Source: Jeongeupia chitinilytica
GTDB taxonomy: Bacteria; Pseudomonadota; Gammaproteobacteria; Burkholderiales; Chitinibacteraceae
NCBI RefSeq assembly: GCF_014652315.1
Contig: NZ_BMYO01000008.1
Location: 186,001 to 250,000, forward strand
Length of the DNA stretch: 64,000 nt
Reading direction: 5' to 3'
Positions 48,811 to 58,028 of the stretch are shown here, one piece after another; position 1 is the stretch's first letter; every line of letters begins with the position of its first letter. The position numbers and the translations under genes are program-made. The notes below the pieces were generated by a model. The model saw only the letters and a list, made by a program, of their open reading frames with translations, had not been told where the DNA came from and ran no database searches.

Positions 48811-49749
48811 TCAGGCCGACAGGGCCGCCCCGATCAGTGCGCCCGATCGCGTGAACAGGCTGGCGGCGGCGGGCGTCAGCCCGAGCATGTGGATGCAGCC
48901 GTGCACCATGCCGCCGAGCCGTTCGTCATGCGCCGGGACCGCCGCATCCCGCAACCGCCGTGCATAGGCCTCGCCTTCGTCGCGCAGCGGATCGTACTCG
49001 CACACCAGGATCGTCGCCGGTGGCAGCCGCTCGAGTGTCGTGGCCCGCATCGGGGCAGCCCAAGCCGGCCGGCCGTCGCCGGTGCCGGGCAGATAGGTGT
49101 CCCAGCAGAACGCCATGACGTCCCGGGTCAGGTAGTAGCCGTCGGCGTAGGTGGCGTACGAAGCCGTCGTCAGCGTGTCGTCCAGCGCCGGGTAGAGCAG
49201 CAACTGGTGCGCAATCGCCGGGCCGTTGCGGTCGCGCGCCAGCAGGCACGCGGCGGCGGCGAGGTTGCCGCCGGCACTGTCCCCGCCCACGGCGATCCGG
49301 GCCGGATCGATGCCCAGCTGCGATGCGTGCGCGAACGCCCAGAGCACGGCGCTGTAGAAGTCTTCGAGCGGCACCGGGTAGGGGTGCTCGGGGGCGAGCC
49401 GGTAGTCGACCGACAGCACGACGCACCGGCTGGCATTGGCCAGTGCACGGCACGGGTTGTCGTAGAGTTCCAGCGAGCACAGGCACCAGCCGCCGCCGTG
49501 GGCGAACACGATGGCCGGTTGCGGCGCCGCCGCGCGGGGCGTGTCTGCCGGCCAGTACGCCCGGACCCGGAGCGGATGCCCGTCGCTGGCCGTCACCGTG
49601 AAGGTTTCGACCCTGGCGACCGGCTGTACGGGGCCGTGCAGCATCGGCAGGTTCAGCTCGGTGGCGCGGCGGATGTCGTCGAGCGAGGCATCGGCGGCCG
49701 CGGCAGGCTGGGCGGCGAGGAAGGTGGCGATGTGCGGATCGAGCGGCAT
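48811..49749 (-). CDS. Alpha/beta hydrolase of the hormone-sensitive-lipase (acetyl esterase) type
   Basis: 312 residues. HSL family motifs: HGGGW oxyanion motif in AIVFAHGGGWCLCSLE, DYRLAPEHPYPVPLED, the nucleophile elbow GGDSAGGNLAAAACLLA, acid region VCEYDPLRDEGEAYARRL and His in GMVHGCIHM. Hydrolyses short-chain esters; the natural substrate is unknown. It starts 2 bases after the next gene upstream (49752), so the two hydrolases are co-translated. Confidence 0.88.
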   Translation of the reverse strand: MPLDPHIATFLAAQPAAAADASLDDIRRATELNLPMLHGPVQPVARVETFTVTASDGHPLRVRAYWPADTPRAAAPQPAIVFAHGGGWCLCSLELYDNPCRALANASRCVVLSVDYRLAPEHPYPVPLEDFYSAVLWAFAHASQLGIDPARIAVGGDSAGGNLAAAACLLARDRNGPAIAHQLLLYPALDDTLTTASYATYADGYYLTRDVMAFCWDTYLPGTGDGRPAWAAPMRATTLERLPPATILVCEYDPLRDEGEAYARRLRDAAVPAHDERLGGMVHGCIHMLGLTPAAASLFTRSGALIGAALSA

Positions 49750-49751
49750 GC

Positions 49752-50630
49752 TCAGGCCCTCCCTTCGAGGAAGGGCACGAGGTGGGCGATGAAGGCCTCG
49801 GGCGCCTCTTCCATGATGAAGTGGCCGCAGTCCGGCACGACCACGCCGCGCAGGTCGGTGGCGTTGTCGCGCATGGTCACCAGCGGCGCATCGTTGGTGG
49901 CGTGCTCGGCACCGATGGCCAGCACCGGCATCGCCAGCTTGCGCTTCGCGCGTTCGCGGTTCTGCCGGATCGTTTCGGGAATCGCCCGGTAATAGGCAAA
50001 GCCGCCCCGTAGACCGCCGGGCGCCGCGTAGGCGGCGACGTAGACATCGACGGCCACGCTGTCGCGACGGTGGGACCAGCGGTCGAACATGAAGTCGAGG
50101 TAGGCCTTCTCGCGGCCGGTGATCAGCGTCTCGGGCAGGTCGGCCAGCTGGTTGAACATGAAGTGCCACAGGAAGATGTTCTGTTCCGGCGGCGCGAAGA
50201 TGTCCGGCGCGGGTGCCAGCCCGGGGATCACCGCCTCGCTGATCGCCAGCCGGCGGACCGCATCCGGCTGGTCGCTGGCGAGTGCATAGGCGACCCACAT
50301 GCCGACATCGTGGCCGACGACGTCGTACCGGTCGTGGCCCAGTTGCGCCATCACGCGGTGGAGTCTGGCCGCGGTGTTGCCGGTGTCGTAACCGTCCAGC
50401 GGGCGGTCCGAATGGCCGGTGCCGGGCGGGTCGACGGCAATCGCCATGAAGCCTTTGTCGGCCAGCGCTTGCATCACGTGGCGCCATGCAAACCAGGTTT
50501 GCGGCCAGCCCGGGATCAGCAGGACCGGTTCGCCGCTGCCGGCGGTGACGCAATGGATGCGCTGACCGTCGATGCGGACATAGCGATGGGTGTAGTTGTC
50601 GTGATCGGGACGTTCGATGGAGGGTTTCAT
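49752..50630 (-). CDS. Alpha/beta hydrolase of the epoxide hydrolase/haloacetate dehalogenase type
   Basis: 292 residues. PVLLIPGWPQTWFAWRHVM carries the oxyanion motif in the variant PGWP; the nucleophile is Asp in VVGHDVGMWVAYALA, which separates it from serine esterases, and the catalytic His is in VVPDCGHFIMEEAP. Such enzymes open epoxides or cleave carbon-halogen bonds through an aspartyl ester. Middle gene of the TetR-linked cluster. Confidence 0.85.
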   Translation of the reverse strand: MKPSIERPDHDNYTHRYVRIDGQRIHCVTAGSGEPVLLIPGWPQTWFAWRHVMQALADKGFMAIAVDPPGTGHSDRPLDGYDTGNTAARLHRVMAQLGHDRYDVVGHDVGMWVAYALASDQPDAVRRLAISEAVIPGLAPAPDIFAPPEQNIFLWHFMFNQLADLPETLITGREKAYLDFMFDRWSHRRDSVAVDVYVAAYAAPGGLRGGFAYYRAIPETIRQNRERAKRKLAMPVLAIGAEHATNDAPLVTMRDNATDLRGVVVPDCGHFIMEEAPEAFIAHLVPFLEGRA

Positions 50631-50660
50631 GATGTTCTCTGGAAGCTGGAAGCAGGGGGT

Positions 50661-51716
50661 TCAGGCGATGCCGAGCATGGCGTTGATCTGCGAGCGGTCG
50701 ACCGCCGCCCCGGCGAAGTCGTCGAAGATCTTGGTCGTCACGTTGATGATGTGGCGGTTGATGAACTCGGCGCCTTCGCGTGCACCGTCTTCCTGATCCT
50801 TCAGGCAGCACTCCCATTCCAGCGCGGCCCAGCCGGCGTAGTCGTTCTGGGCGAGTCTGGAGAAGATCGCCTTGAAGTCGACCTGGCCGTCGCCGAGCGA
50901 GCGGAAGCGGCCGGCGCGCTCGATCCACGAGGTGTAGCCGCCGTAGATGCCTTGCCGGCCGGTCGGGTTGAACTCGGCATCCTTGACGTGAAACATCCGG
51001 ATCCGGTCCTTGTAGATGTCCAGATAGTCGAGGTAATTCAGCTGTTGCAGCACGAAGTGGCTCGGGTCGAACAGGATGTTGCAGCGCGCGTGTTCGCCGA
51101 CCAGTTCGTAGAAGCGCTCGAACGACGCACCATCGTGCAGGTCTTCGCTCGGATGGATCTCGTAGCAGAGGTTGACGCCCTGTTCGTCGCAGGCATCGAG
51201 GATCGGCAGCCAGCGCCTGGCGAGTTCCTCGAAGGCCGCTTCGATCAGTCCGTCCGGGCGCTGCGGAAACGGGAACAGGTAGGGCCAGGCGAACGAGCCG
51301 GAGAAGGTGCCCATCTCGGTCAGACCGAGCCGGCTCGACGCTCTGGCCGACTGTTCGAGTTTCTCCAGCGCCCACGCGGTGCGCGCCTGCGGATTGCCGC
51401 GCAGCGCCACAGGGGCGAAGTTGTCGCACATGCTGTCGTAGGCAGGGTGCACCGCGACCAGCTGGCCGAAGATGTGCGTGGTCAGTTCGCTGATGACGAG
51501 TCCGTGCTCCGCGAGTCCGCCCTTGATGTCGTCGCAATAAGTCTGGCTCTCCGCCGCGAGGCCGACATCGAACAGCCGCTCGTCCCACGCCGGGATCTGC
51601 AGTGCCTTGAAGCCGGTGTGCGCCGCCCACTCCGCGATGGCCGGCAGGCTGTTGAACGGGGCGGTGGCATCGCTGAACTGCGCGAGGTGAAGGCTCGGGC
51701 CCTTGATGGTTTGCAT
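50661..51716 (-). CDS. Xylose-isomerase-like TIM-barrel protein (sugar phosphate isomerase/epimerase family)
   Basis: 351 residues from the ATG at 51716 (MQTIKGPSLHLAQFSD). AP-endonuclease-2/xylose-isomerase-like barrel with metal-binding positions in GVNLCYEIHPSEDLHD (Glu), FDPSHFVLQQL (Asp, His), FHVKDAEFNPTG (His, Asp) and AALEWECCLKD (Glu). Members isomerise or epimerise sugars, inositols or similar; the reaction here is unknown. First gene of a three-gene minus-strand cluster divergent from a TetR gene. Confidence 0.82.
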   Translation of the reverse strand: MQTIKGPSLHLAQFSDATAPFNSLPAIAEWAAHTGFKALQIPAWDERLFDVGLAAESQTYCDDIKGGLAEHGLVISELTTHIFGQLVAVHPAYDSMCDNFAPVALRGNPQARTAWALEKLEQSARASSRLGLTEMGTFSGSFAWPYLFPFPQRPDGLIEAAFEELARRWLPILDACDEQGVNLCYEIHPSEDLHDGASFERFYELVGEHARCNILFDPSHFVLQQLNYLDYLDIYKDRIRMFHVKDAEFNPTGRQGIYGGYTSWIERAGRFRSLGDGQVDFKAIFSRLAQNDYAGWAALEWECCLKDQEDGAREGAEFINRHIINVTTKIFDDFAGAAVDRSQINAMLGIA

Positions 51717-51732
51717 GCTTCGATTCCAATTG

Positions 51733-51748
51733 TTTGTCGATCGACAAA
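51733..51748. promoter_or_regulatory. 16-bp palindrome, candidate TetR operator
   Basis: TTTGTCGATCGACAAA is a perfect palindrome in the 110-base gap between the divergent TIM-barrel gene (minus, starts 51716) and the TetR gene (plus, starts 51827). Position and symmetry are those of a TetR-type operator that would control both directions. Confidence 0.7.
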
Positions 51749-51826
51749 GAATAGGGGTGAAGGTGGCTTGCGTCAACAGTCGGGTGCGATAGAATCCGCC
51801 GGAAGACAGCGAAAGGTGGGCAGACT

Positions 51827-52465
51827 ATGGCCGGACGGCCGAGGGAATTCGATCGGGACCAGGCGCTGGAAAAGGCGATGCTCGCCTTCTGGGCCCGGGG
51901 TTACGAAGGCACGTCGATGGCGAATCTGGTCGATGCGCTCGGTATCGCATCGGCGCGCATCTATGCCGCTTTCGGCAGCAAGGAGGCGCTGTTCCGCGAG
52001 GCGGTGGCCTTGTACGAGTCGGGGCAGGGCGGCTTCGCCGAACGCGCGATGCAGCAGGAGGGCACGGTCCGGGTGGCGATCGAGCGCGTGTTCACCGATG
52101 CGATCGAGACCTACACGCAAGCCGATCACCCGCAAGGTTGCCTGGTGGTGTCCGCTGCCGCGAGCGGTGCGCTGGAAAGCGATCAGGTCATCGCATGGCT
52201 GGCATCACACCGGCGCCAGCGCACGCAGTCGATCATCGACCTGCTGGCTGCCGCAAAGCAGCGCGGCGAGTTGAAGCCGGAGACCGACGTGGCCGCGCTG
52301 GGCGACTTTTATGCAGCGCTGCTGCACGGCGTGTCGGTTCAGGCGCGCGACGGCATCGGCGCCGAACGCCTGCGGGCCATGCTGGTGCCGGCCATGACGG
52401 CGCTGGATGCGGCGCTGGCGACCAGTGATCCTGCTGCGGGTAGCGCTTCTACTTCAAAGGAATAA
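51827..52465 (+). CDS. TetR/AcrR-family transcriptional repressor
   Basis: 212 residues. N-terminal TetR helix-turn-helix (REFDRDQALEKAMLAFWARGYEGTSMANLVDALGIASARIYAAFGSKEALFREAV), and a C-terminal helical ligand domain with HPQGCLVVSAAASGA (AcrR-C/TetR_C_7-like). Probably represses its own gene and the three divergent enzymes until a substrate of those enzymes binds. The last 17 bases overlap the 3' end of the convergent GNAT gene. Confidence 0.9.
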   Translation: MAGRPREFDRDQALEKAMLAFWARGYEGTSMANLVDALGIASARIYAAFGSKEALFREAVALYESGQGGFAERAMQQEGTVRVAIERVFTDAIETYTQADHPQGCLVVSAAASGALESDQVIAWLASHRRQRTQSIIDLLAAAKQRGELKPETDVAALGDFYAALLHGVSVQARDGIGAERLRAMLVPAMTALDAALATSDPAAGSASTSKE

Positions 52466-53093
52466 GGCACAGTCGCTTTATGTGCCGCTGTCCGTCACCG
52501 TTGCGAGCGCGCTGCGCCAGCGTTTGTCGTACGTGTGGCCAGTCCAGATCGGTGATGGCGAACAGCACGCTGTCGCGGACGTGACCGGTCCATGTGATGC
52601 GATCACGGCGGAGCACGCCTTCGCGTACCGCGCCGAGCCTGGCGATGGCGGCCTGACTGCGCAGATTGCGCGCGTCGGTCAGCAGTTCGACCCGGCGCAC
52701 ACCGGCGGCAAAGGCGTGCTCGAGCATCAGCTGCTTGGCTTCGGTGTTGACCAGCGTCGATCGCACCGACGGGTGCAGGAAGGTCCCGCCGATTTCGACG
52801 CCCTGCTGTGCGGGCTTCAGGTTGAGAAAACTGCTGGTGCCGACGATGCGGCCATCGGCCAGATCGCGGATGGCATAGGCGATCCACCGGCCGGCGTCGA
52901 CCTGCGCCATGATCGTCGTCCACCATGATTCGAAGTGTTTCCCCTGACCGGACATGGCAAAGAGGTTCCATCCGTCGGGGTCGCAGTCGAGCGCGGTGCG
53001 AACGTCGTCCTTCAACGCATCGGCATACGGTTCGAGCCGGACGATGCGGCCGTTCAATGTCTGCGGGGCGAGCCTGAAATGGGCTGGCGTCAT
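52449..53093 (-). CDS. GNAT acetyltransferase (RimJ/RimL-like)
   Basis: 214 residues from the ATG at 53093. RimJ/RimL-type features: LNGRIVRLEPYADALKDDVRTAL, IAYAIRDLADGRIVGTSSFLNLKPAQQGVEIGGTFLHPSVRSTLVNTEAKQLMLEHAF, GVRRVELLTDARNLRSQAAIARLGAVREGVLRRDRI. Members acetylate protein N-termini or small amines; substrate unknown. An upstream ATG at 53156 would run through the yebC terminator and is rejected. Confidence 0.85.
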   Translation of the reverse strand: MTPAHFRLAPQTLNGRIVRLEPYADALKDDVRTALDCDPDGWNLFAMSGQGKHFESWWTTIMAQVDAGRWIAYAIRDLADGRIVGTSSFLNLKPAQQGVEIGGTFLHPSVRSTLVNTEAKQLMLEHAFAAGVRRVELLTDARNLRSQAAIARLGAVREGVLRRDRITWTGHVRDSVLFAITDLDWPHVRQTLAQRARNGDGQRHIKRLCLIPLK

Positions 53094-53120
53094 CGTTTCG
53101 CCTGTGTGGAGCTGTGGGGC

Positions 53121-53150
53121 AAAAAAAAAAGGGCCGTGAAGGCCCTTTTC
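53121..53150 (-). terminator. Intrinsic terminator after yebC
   Basis: Stem AAAGGGCC / GGCCCTTT, 5-base loop; on the minus strand it runs into a stretch of ten T. It lies 22 bases after the yebC stop. Confidence 0.9.
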
Positions 53151-53171
53151 CTGCATGACGCAATGCGCCGT

Positions 53172-53903
53172 TTACTCGTCTTCGTCCATCAGTGCGGTGG
53201 TGTACACCTCCTGCACGTCGTCGAGGCTTTCGAGCGCGTCGATCAGCTTCTGCATCCTGGCGATGTCTTCGCCGCTCAGCTCGGTTTCCGACTGCGGCTT
53301 CATCGTCACTTCGCCCATTTCGGCCTTGAAACCGCCGGCTTCGAGCGTTTCCTTGATGCCGACGAATTCGTACGGCGGGGTGATGACTTCGATCGAGCCG
53401 TCCTCGTTGGTGACGATGTCTTCTGCGCCGGCTTCGAGCGCGGCTTCCATCAGCGCGTCTTCGTCGGTGCCCGGCGCGAACACGAGGTAGCCGCAGTGCT
53501 TGAACTGGAACGAAACGCAGCCGTCGGTGCCCATGTTGCCGCCGTACTTGCTGAAGGCATGGCGCACGTCGGCGACGGTGCGGGTGCGGTTGTCGGTCAG
53601 GCAGTCGACCATCACCGCAGCACCGCCGATGCCGTAGCCTTCGTAGCGGGTTTCAAGGTAGTCGACGCCGTCGAGCGTGCCCGAACCGCGCTTGATGGCG
53701 TTCTCGATGTTGTCCTTGGGCATCGATTCGCCCTTGGCCTTGTCGATCGCCAGGCGCAGGCGCGGGTTCATGGCCGGATCGGCACCGCCCATCTTGGCGG
53801 CGACGGTGATTTCCTTGATCAGCCGGGTAAAGACCTGACCGCGCTTGGCGTCCTGACGACCCTTGCGGTGTTGAATGTTCGCCCATTTGCTGTGGCCGGC
53901 CAT
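53172..53903 (-). CDS. yebC: YebC/PmpR-family regulator (DUF28)
   Basis: 243 residues from the ATG at 53903 with the hallmark start MAGHSKWANIQHRKGRQDAKRG. Also present: NPRLRLAIDKAKGESMPKDNIENAIKRG, RYEGYGIGGAAVMVDCLTDNRTRTV and FKAEMGEVTMKPQ. The family has been described as transcriptional regulators and, more recently, as proteins helping ribosomes through proline-rich sequences. Monocistronic. Confidence 0.95.
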   Translation of the reverse strand: MAGHSKWANIQHRKGRQDAKRGQVFTRLIKEITVAAKMGGADPAMNPRLRLAIDKAKGESMPKDNIENAIKRGSGTLDGVDYLETRYEGYGIGGAAVMVDCLTDNRTRTVADVRHAFSKYGGNMGTDGCVSFQFKHCGYLVFAPGTDEDALMEAALEAGAEDIVTNEDGSIEVITPPYEFVGIKETLEAGGFKAEMGEVTMKPQSETELSGEDIARMQKLIDALESLDDVQEVYTTALMDEDE

Positions 53904-53990
53904 GCTCGAATTCCTGCGTAACGGTTTGAATGGGCGCGATTTTATCACAGCGCATTTCGTGCCTGTACGGCGGCAGGTGCGGGCGTTGAC

Positions 53991-54809
53991 CTACAGCAGA
54001 TGGACTGCGGCACCGAGGCCGTAAACCAGCGCCGCACTGCCGGCGGTGACGAGGCCGGCGCGACGGCCGATCAGCCGGGTATTGAGCGCGGCGCCGGCGA
54101 GCACGGCGGCGGGCAGTCCCCACGGGGCCGGCAGCACCGAAATCAGCAGTGCCGCCGGCAGCGTTCCGGCAAGCCAGCCGGTGGCCCGCAGTCCGGCCAA
54201 CTGCTGGCGGGTCGGTACGGGCGGGGCCAGTTGCGGCAGGTGCTGCAGCAGTTCCGGCCATGCGGCATCGGGGTCGGCACGCAGTGCCGCGACCAGCGCC
54301 AGCGCCCGGTCGGGGGGACAGTCGCTGGCGAGCAATAGTCCGGCGAGACCCGTGCACTCCTCCGGACCGGGCAGCGGATCGGCCGTCGCCGGCGCCGGCC
54401 GGATTCGCCAAGGGGCGGCGAGCAGGCCGGACAGCAGGATCAGCCAGACGGCAAACGCCTGGCTGGCCGGCAACAGGCCAAGCCCGCTCAGCAGGGCGGG
54501 GGCGATCGCTGCGTACAGCGCCCCGCCGGCAGCCTTGTCACGCGCGGTCTGCCAGGCCGCCTCGCAGACGGCTGCATACAGTCCGACACCGGGCAACCGG
54601 CTGGCACGAAGCCAGGGCCAGGCCCACAGCGGCGCGAGCCGGCCGGGCCAGGGTGTTGCGTCGCCGCTTCGCCCGTCCCCTTTCGGCAGCGTTGCGGCGA
54701 TTTCCAGCCAGTACCATTGACGGGCCGTGCCTGCTTCCCGGTCCGACAGCATTCGGGCCAGTGCGCCGGGGGCGAGGTCACGGTCGGAATTGTGAAAATT
54801 GAACGGCAT
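53991..54809 (-). CDS. Integral membrane protein of unknown function
   Basis: 272 residues, Ala/Leu/Pro-rich. Hydrophobic segments at about 108-160 (AIAPALLSGLGLLPASQAFAVWLILLSGLLAAPW) and 215-272 (TGWLAGTLPAALLISVLPAPWGLPAAVLAGAALN, VTAGSAALVYGLGAAVHLL), with a soluble N-terminal region and a central loop. I cannot place it in a family. Codon use and its own start context look coding, but function is unknown. Divergent from the diguanylate cyclase cluster. Confidence 0.65.
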   Translation of the reverse strand: MPFNFHNSDRDLAPGALARMLSDREAGTARQWYWLEIAATLPKGDGRSGDATPWPGRLAPLWAWPWLRASRLPGVGLYAAVCEAAWQTARDKAAGGALYAAIAPALLSGLGLLPASQAFAVWLILLSGLLAAPWRIRPAPATADPLPGPEECTGLAGLLLASDCPPDRALALVAALRADPDAAWPELLQHLPQLAPPVPTRQQLAGLRATGWLAGTLPAALLISVLPAPWGLPAAVLAGAALNTRLIGRRAGLVTAGSAALVYGLGAAVHLL

Positions 54810-54939
54810 GTGGTGATTTTACGGTCCGGATCAGGGAATTCGCCGGGCGCGACGAAAGGCAAAGTATCCGACAATGACGACAGGATTGGTACGCAGGGCG
54901 GTGACCCACGCCCGGGCGGCACGTCGAACGGGAGCTGCA

Positions 54940-56490
54940 TTGAAAGGCATCAAAAACACGATTCTTGCCAAGCCACTGGAATGTGGACTGCTGCTGTTTG
55001 TGGTGTTGGGCTTGCTGTGGCTGCCGCTGGCGGAGCGCTGGAGTCGGGACATCGTATTCAGGGAGGTGGCGCGGCAGATCAGCGTGCTGGAAACGCAGAA
55101 GCGGGCGGAACTTGCGCAGACCGTCGTCCGGCTGGACCGTCGCATCGAGCTGATCAAGTCGCTGCCGCGCATGGTCGCCGAGCAGACCGACGTCCGTCTG
55201 GTCATGATCAATCCGGAGCTGTCCCAGGCGCGCAGCAACGCCGACCGCCTGCTTGCCCTGCTGGCGGAAAACCTGCCGCTCGACAAGATCCTCGTTTTCG
55301 ACCGCTCCGGCGAACTGCGTCTGTCGAGCGACCTGACGCATGCCGAGCGGATGCCCGACATTCCGGTGCCGCAGGGGCAGGCCTTCGACGATGCGATGCG
55401 GGGACGGAACGGCCTGCGCTACGGCGTCGGTCTGGTCAGCAAGGTGCCCGGTTACTACTTTTCAGCGCCGATCCAGCACGGCGACATGATTCTGGGAGCG
55501 GTGCTGGTCAAGCTCGAACGCGACCGGGCTCAGAAGGAAATCCTCGACCGGGACCTGCTGCTGGTCGACAACAACGGGGTTGTGGTGCTGTCGAGCGACC
55601 CGGCCAGGCAGTTGCAGGTGCTGGACGGCACAGGCGGAATGAAACTGCCGCCGGCCGAGCGCCTGCAGCTCTACGGCAAGGCGGACCTCACCCCGCTGAA
55701 GCTGCAGCCCTACGGCGCACCGCTGCCGGCCAACGTCGTGACGATCGCCGGCGAGCCGCTTCCCTACCTGCATTTCCAGCTGGCCGAGCACGTGCCGCGC
55801 GATCTGCATGCCCATCTGCTGGTGCCGTTGCCGCAGATGCAGCACATGAACGAGCGTCAGCGCATCCTGCTCTGGCCGATGCTCTGTGCCGGCTTCCTCG
55901 CGCTCGGTCTGGCACTGATGTTGCTGATCTATCTGGTGAGGACCCGTTTGCTGCGCCAGCAGTTGACGCAGGCCAACGAAGAGCTGCGGCGCCAGGCCGA
56001 AAGCGATGCGCTGACCGGCATTGCCAACCGGCGCAAGTTCAACCAGGACCTCGACGCCGAGCTCGCCAGAGGGCGCCGCTACGGCCACCGTTTCAGCGTG
56101 GCGATCATCGACATCGACTTCTTCAAGAAGGTCAACGACGTTCATGGCCATCCGGCTGGCGATGCGGCGCTGGTGTATCTGGCCGACGTCGTGTCGCTGG
56201 CGATCCGCGACACCGACCACTTTGCCCGGCTCGGCGGCGAGGAGTTCGGTCTGCTGCTGCCCGACACCGGAGACGGCGGTACGGCGCAACTGCTCGAGCG
56301 CCTGCGGGCGACGATCGAGGAGGGCCATCTGGTTTATGACGAGCTGGCGATTCCGCTGACGATCAGCATCGGCTTTGCCTGTGCCGGACCGGGCGAATCG
56401 GCCGAAGACCTGATGCGCCGGGCCGACGAGGCGCTGTACGCGGCGAAACAGGGCGGCCGCAACCGCGTGCAAGCGGCGGCGCCATGCTGA
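54940..56490 (+). CDS. Membrane diguanylate cyclase with DctB-like periplasmic sensor (1 of 3)
   Basis: 516 residues from a TTG at 54940 (KGIKNTILAKPLECGLLLFV), which has GGGAG 5 bases upstream and aligns with the starts of the next two genes; the ATG at 54874 lacks a ribosome site. Membrane segment, periplasmic Cache/DctB-like domain (about 35-320: ELIKSLPRMVAEQTDVR, VPGYYFSAPIQHGDMILGAVLVKL), second membrane segment (about 330-350), GGDEF domain. Active: FFKKVND, RLGGEEFGLLLPDTG, with the inhibitory I-site RDTD five residues before GGEEF. Makes c-di-GMP from GTP. Confidence 0.9.
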   Translation: MKGIKNTILAKPLECGLLLFVVLGLLWLPLAERWSRDIVFREVARQISVLETQKRAELAQTVVRLDRRIELIKSLPRMVAEQTDVRLVMINPELSQARSNADRLLALLAENLPLDKILVFDRSGELRLSSDLTHAERMPDIPVPQGQAFDDAMRGRNGLRYGVGLVSKVPGYYFSAPIQHGDMILGAVLVKLERDRAQKEILDRDLLLVDNNGVVVLSSDPARQLQVLDGTGGMKLPPAERLQLYGKADLTPLKLQPYGAPLPANVVTIAGEPLPYLHFQLAEHVPRDLHAHLLVPLPQMQHMNERQRILLWPMLCAGFLALGLALMLLIYLVRTRLLRQQLTQANEELRRQAESDALTGIANRRKFNQDLDAELARGRRYGHRFSVAIIDIDFFKKVNDVHGHPAGDAALVYLADVVSLAIRDTDHFARLGGEEFGLLLPDTGDGGTAQLLERLRATIEEGHLVYDELAIPLTISIGFACAGPGESAEDLMRRADEALYAAKQGGRNRVQAAAPC

Positions 56491-58028
56491 AACGGCTCAA
56501 GTGGCGCCTCCGGGCACAGCCCCTGCTGTCCGGTTGCGTGCTGTTTGTGCTGCTTGCCGTGCTCTGGTTGCCGCTGGCCTGGCGCCTGGCCCACATCGTG
56601 GTCAGCGACGAGGCCGAGCACTTCATCGAACTGGTCCAGACCCGGCGCGAATCCGAGCTCGCCCGGGTGACGGACAACCTGCGCGAGCGCTTTGCCTACC
56701 TCAAGTCGGCGCCGGAAATCATCGCCAACACCGGCGAAATCCGCCAGGCGCTGCTGACCCCGAGCGATGTCCGCCTCGACGACGGCAACCGCTACCTGGC
56801 GATGTACGCCGCGCGTTCGCTGGCCGACACGCTGTGGGTGCTCGACCGCAGCGGCCGGATCATCATGGGCAGCGACGTTGACGATCCGGACGGCCTCGTC
56901 GGCGTGCAACTGTCGCAGCGGCAGTACTACCTCGACGCCATCGGCGGCCAGCCGGGCATGCAGTTCAGCTACGGCGCGAAGAGCGGCATCCCGGGGTTCT
57001 TCTTTTCGGCGCCGGTCATGGCGCACGGGGCGGTGCTCGGCGTCGTGGTGCTCAAGGTGAAGATCAGCACGCTCGACAAGGTGGTCGACGACAACGACCT
57101 GCTGATCTCGGACGTCTACGGCGTGGTGGTGCTGGCGCGCACCGAGGCGTTCCGCATGCGGACGTTGCCGGGCGCGCCCGCGCTGCCGTCCGACATCCGG
57201 GAGCAGCTGTACAACCACCGTTCTCTGCCGTTGCTGCAACTGTCGCCCACACGGAAACCGCTGCCGCAAGGGCTGTTCTTCGTCGACGGGGGCGTCACGC
57301 CACACCTGTTCCTGACGCGGGACGACCCGAAGCTCAACGGCCTGCAGGTGCACATGCTGGTGCCGCTGCGCTCGCTCGAACATCAGCCGGCCCGGCAGCG
57401 CTTCTATTTCGGGCTGATCGGCGGCTGCGGCCTGCTCGTCGTCGCGCTTGGCCTGCTGCTGGCGATCTATCTGTTGCGGACGCGCGAGTTGAGCCGACAG
57501 GTTGCTTTGGTCAACCGTGAGCTGCGTCAACAGGCCGAAACCGATTTTCTGACAGGCTGTGCGAACCGGCGCAAGTTCGATCGGGCACTGACCGGCGAAC
57601 TGGCACGCAGCCTGCGCTACGGCACCCCGTTGACGCTGGCGCTGATCGACATCGACCACTTCAAGCGCGTCAACGACGACTACGGCCATCCGGTCGGCGA
57701 TCTGGCGCTGGTCCACCTTGTCGACACGGTCAAGGGCTGCATCCGCGAGGCCGACCTGCTCGGCCGGGTCGGCGGCGAGGAGTTCGGCCTGCTGTTGCCG
57801 CAGACGGCGGCCGACGGCGCGTTGCAGCTGCTCGAACGGTTGCGGCTGCAGCTCGGGCACGAAGGCGTGCCGGGCGCCGGCCGGCCGCTCACCTTCACCG
57901 TCAGCATCGGTTTCGCCACCGCACGGGCAGGGGACGACGCCATCCGCCTGCGGGCGCGGGCCGATGCGGCGCTCTACACCGCCAAACAGGGCGGCAGAAA
58001 CCGGGTCTGTGCGGAACGGGAACCATGA
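56484..58028 (+). CDS. Membrane diguanylate cyclase with DctB-like periplasmic sensor (2 of 3)
   Basis: 514 residues, overlapping the previous gene by 7 bases. Same layout: membrane segment (LLSGCVLFVLLAVLWLPLAW), DctB-like sensor (FAYLKSAPEIIANTGEIRQALL, LVGVQLSQRQYYLDAIGG, IPGFFFSAPVMAHGAVLGVVVLKV), membrane segment, GGDEF. Catalytic elements DIDHFKRVNDDYGH and RVGGEEFGLLLPQ, I-site READ in place. The sensor is recognisably similar to that of its neighbours but clearly diverged, so the three probably read different ligands. Confidence 0.92.
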   Translation: MLKRLKWRLRAQPLLSGCVLFVLLAVLWLPLAWRLAHIVVSDEAEHFIELVQTRRESELARVTDNLRERFAYLKSAPEIIANTGEIRQALLTPSDVRLDDGNRYLAMYAARSLADTLWVLDRSGRIIMGSDVDDPDGLVGVQLSQRQYYLDAIGGQPGMQFSYGAKSGIPGFFFSAPVMAHGAVLGVVVLKVKISTLDKVVDDNDLLISDVYGVVVLARTEAFRMRTLPGAPALPSDIREQLYNHRSLPLLQLSPTRKPLPQGLFFVDGGVTPHLFLTRDDPKLNGLQVHMLVPLRSLEHQPARQRFYFGLIGGCGLLVVALGLLLAIYLLRTRELSRQVALVNRELRQQAETDFLTGCANRRKFDRALTGELARSLRYGTPLTLALIDIDHFKRVNDDYGHPVGDLALVHLVDTVKGCIREADLLGRVGGEEFGLLLPQTAADGALQLLERLRLQLGHEGVPGAGRPLTFTVSIGFATARAGDDAIRLRARADAALYTAKQGGRNRVCAEREP

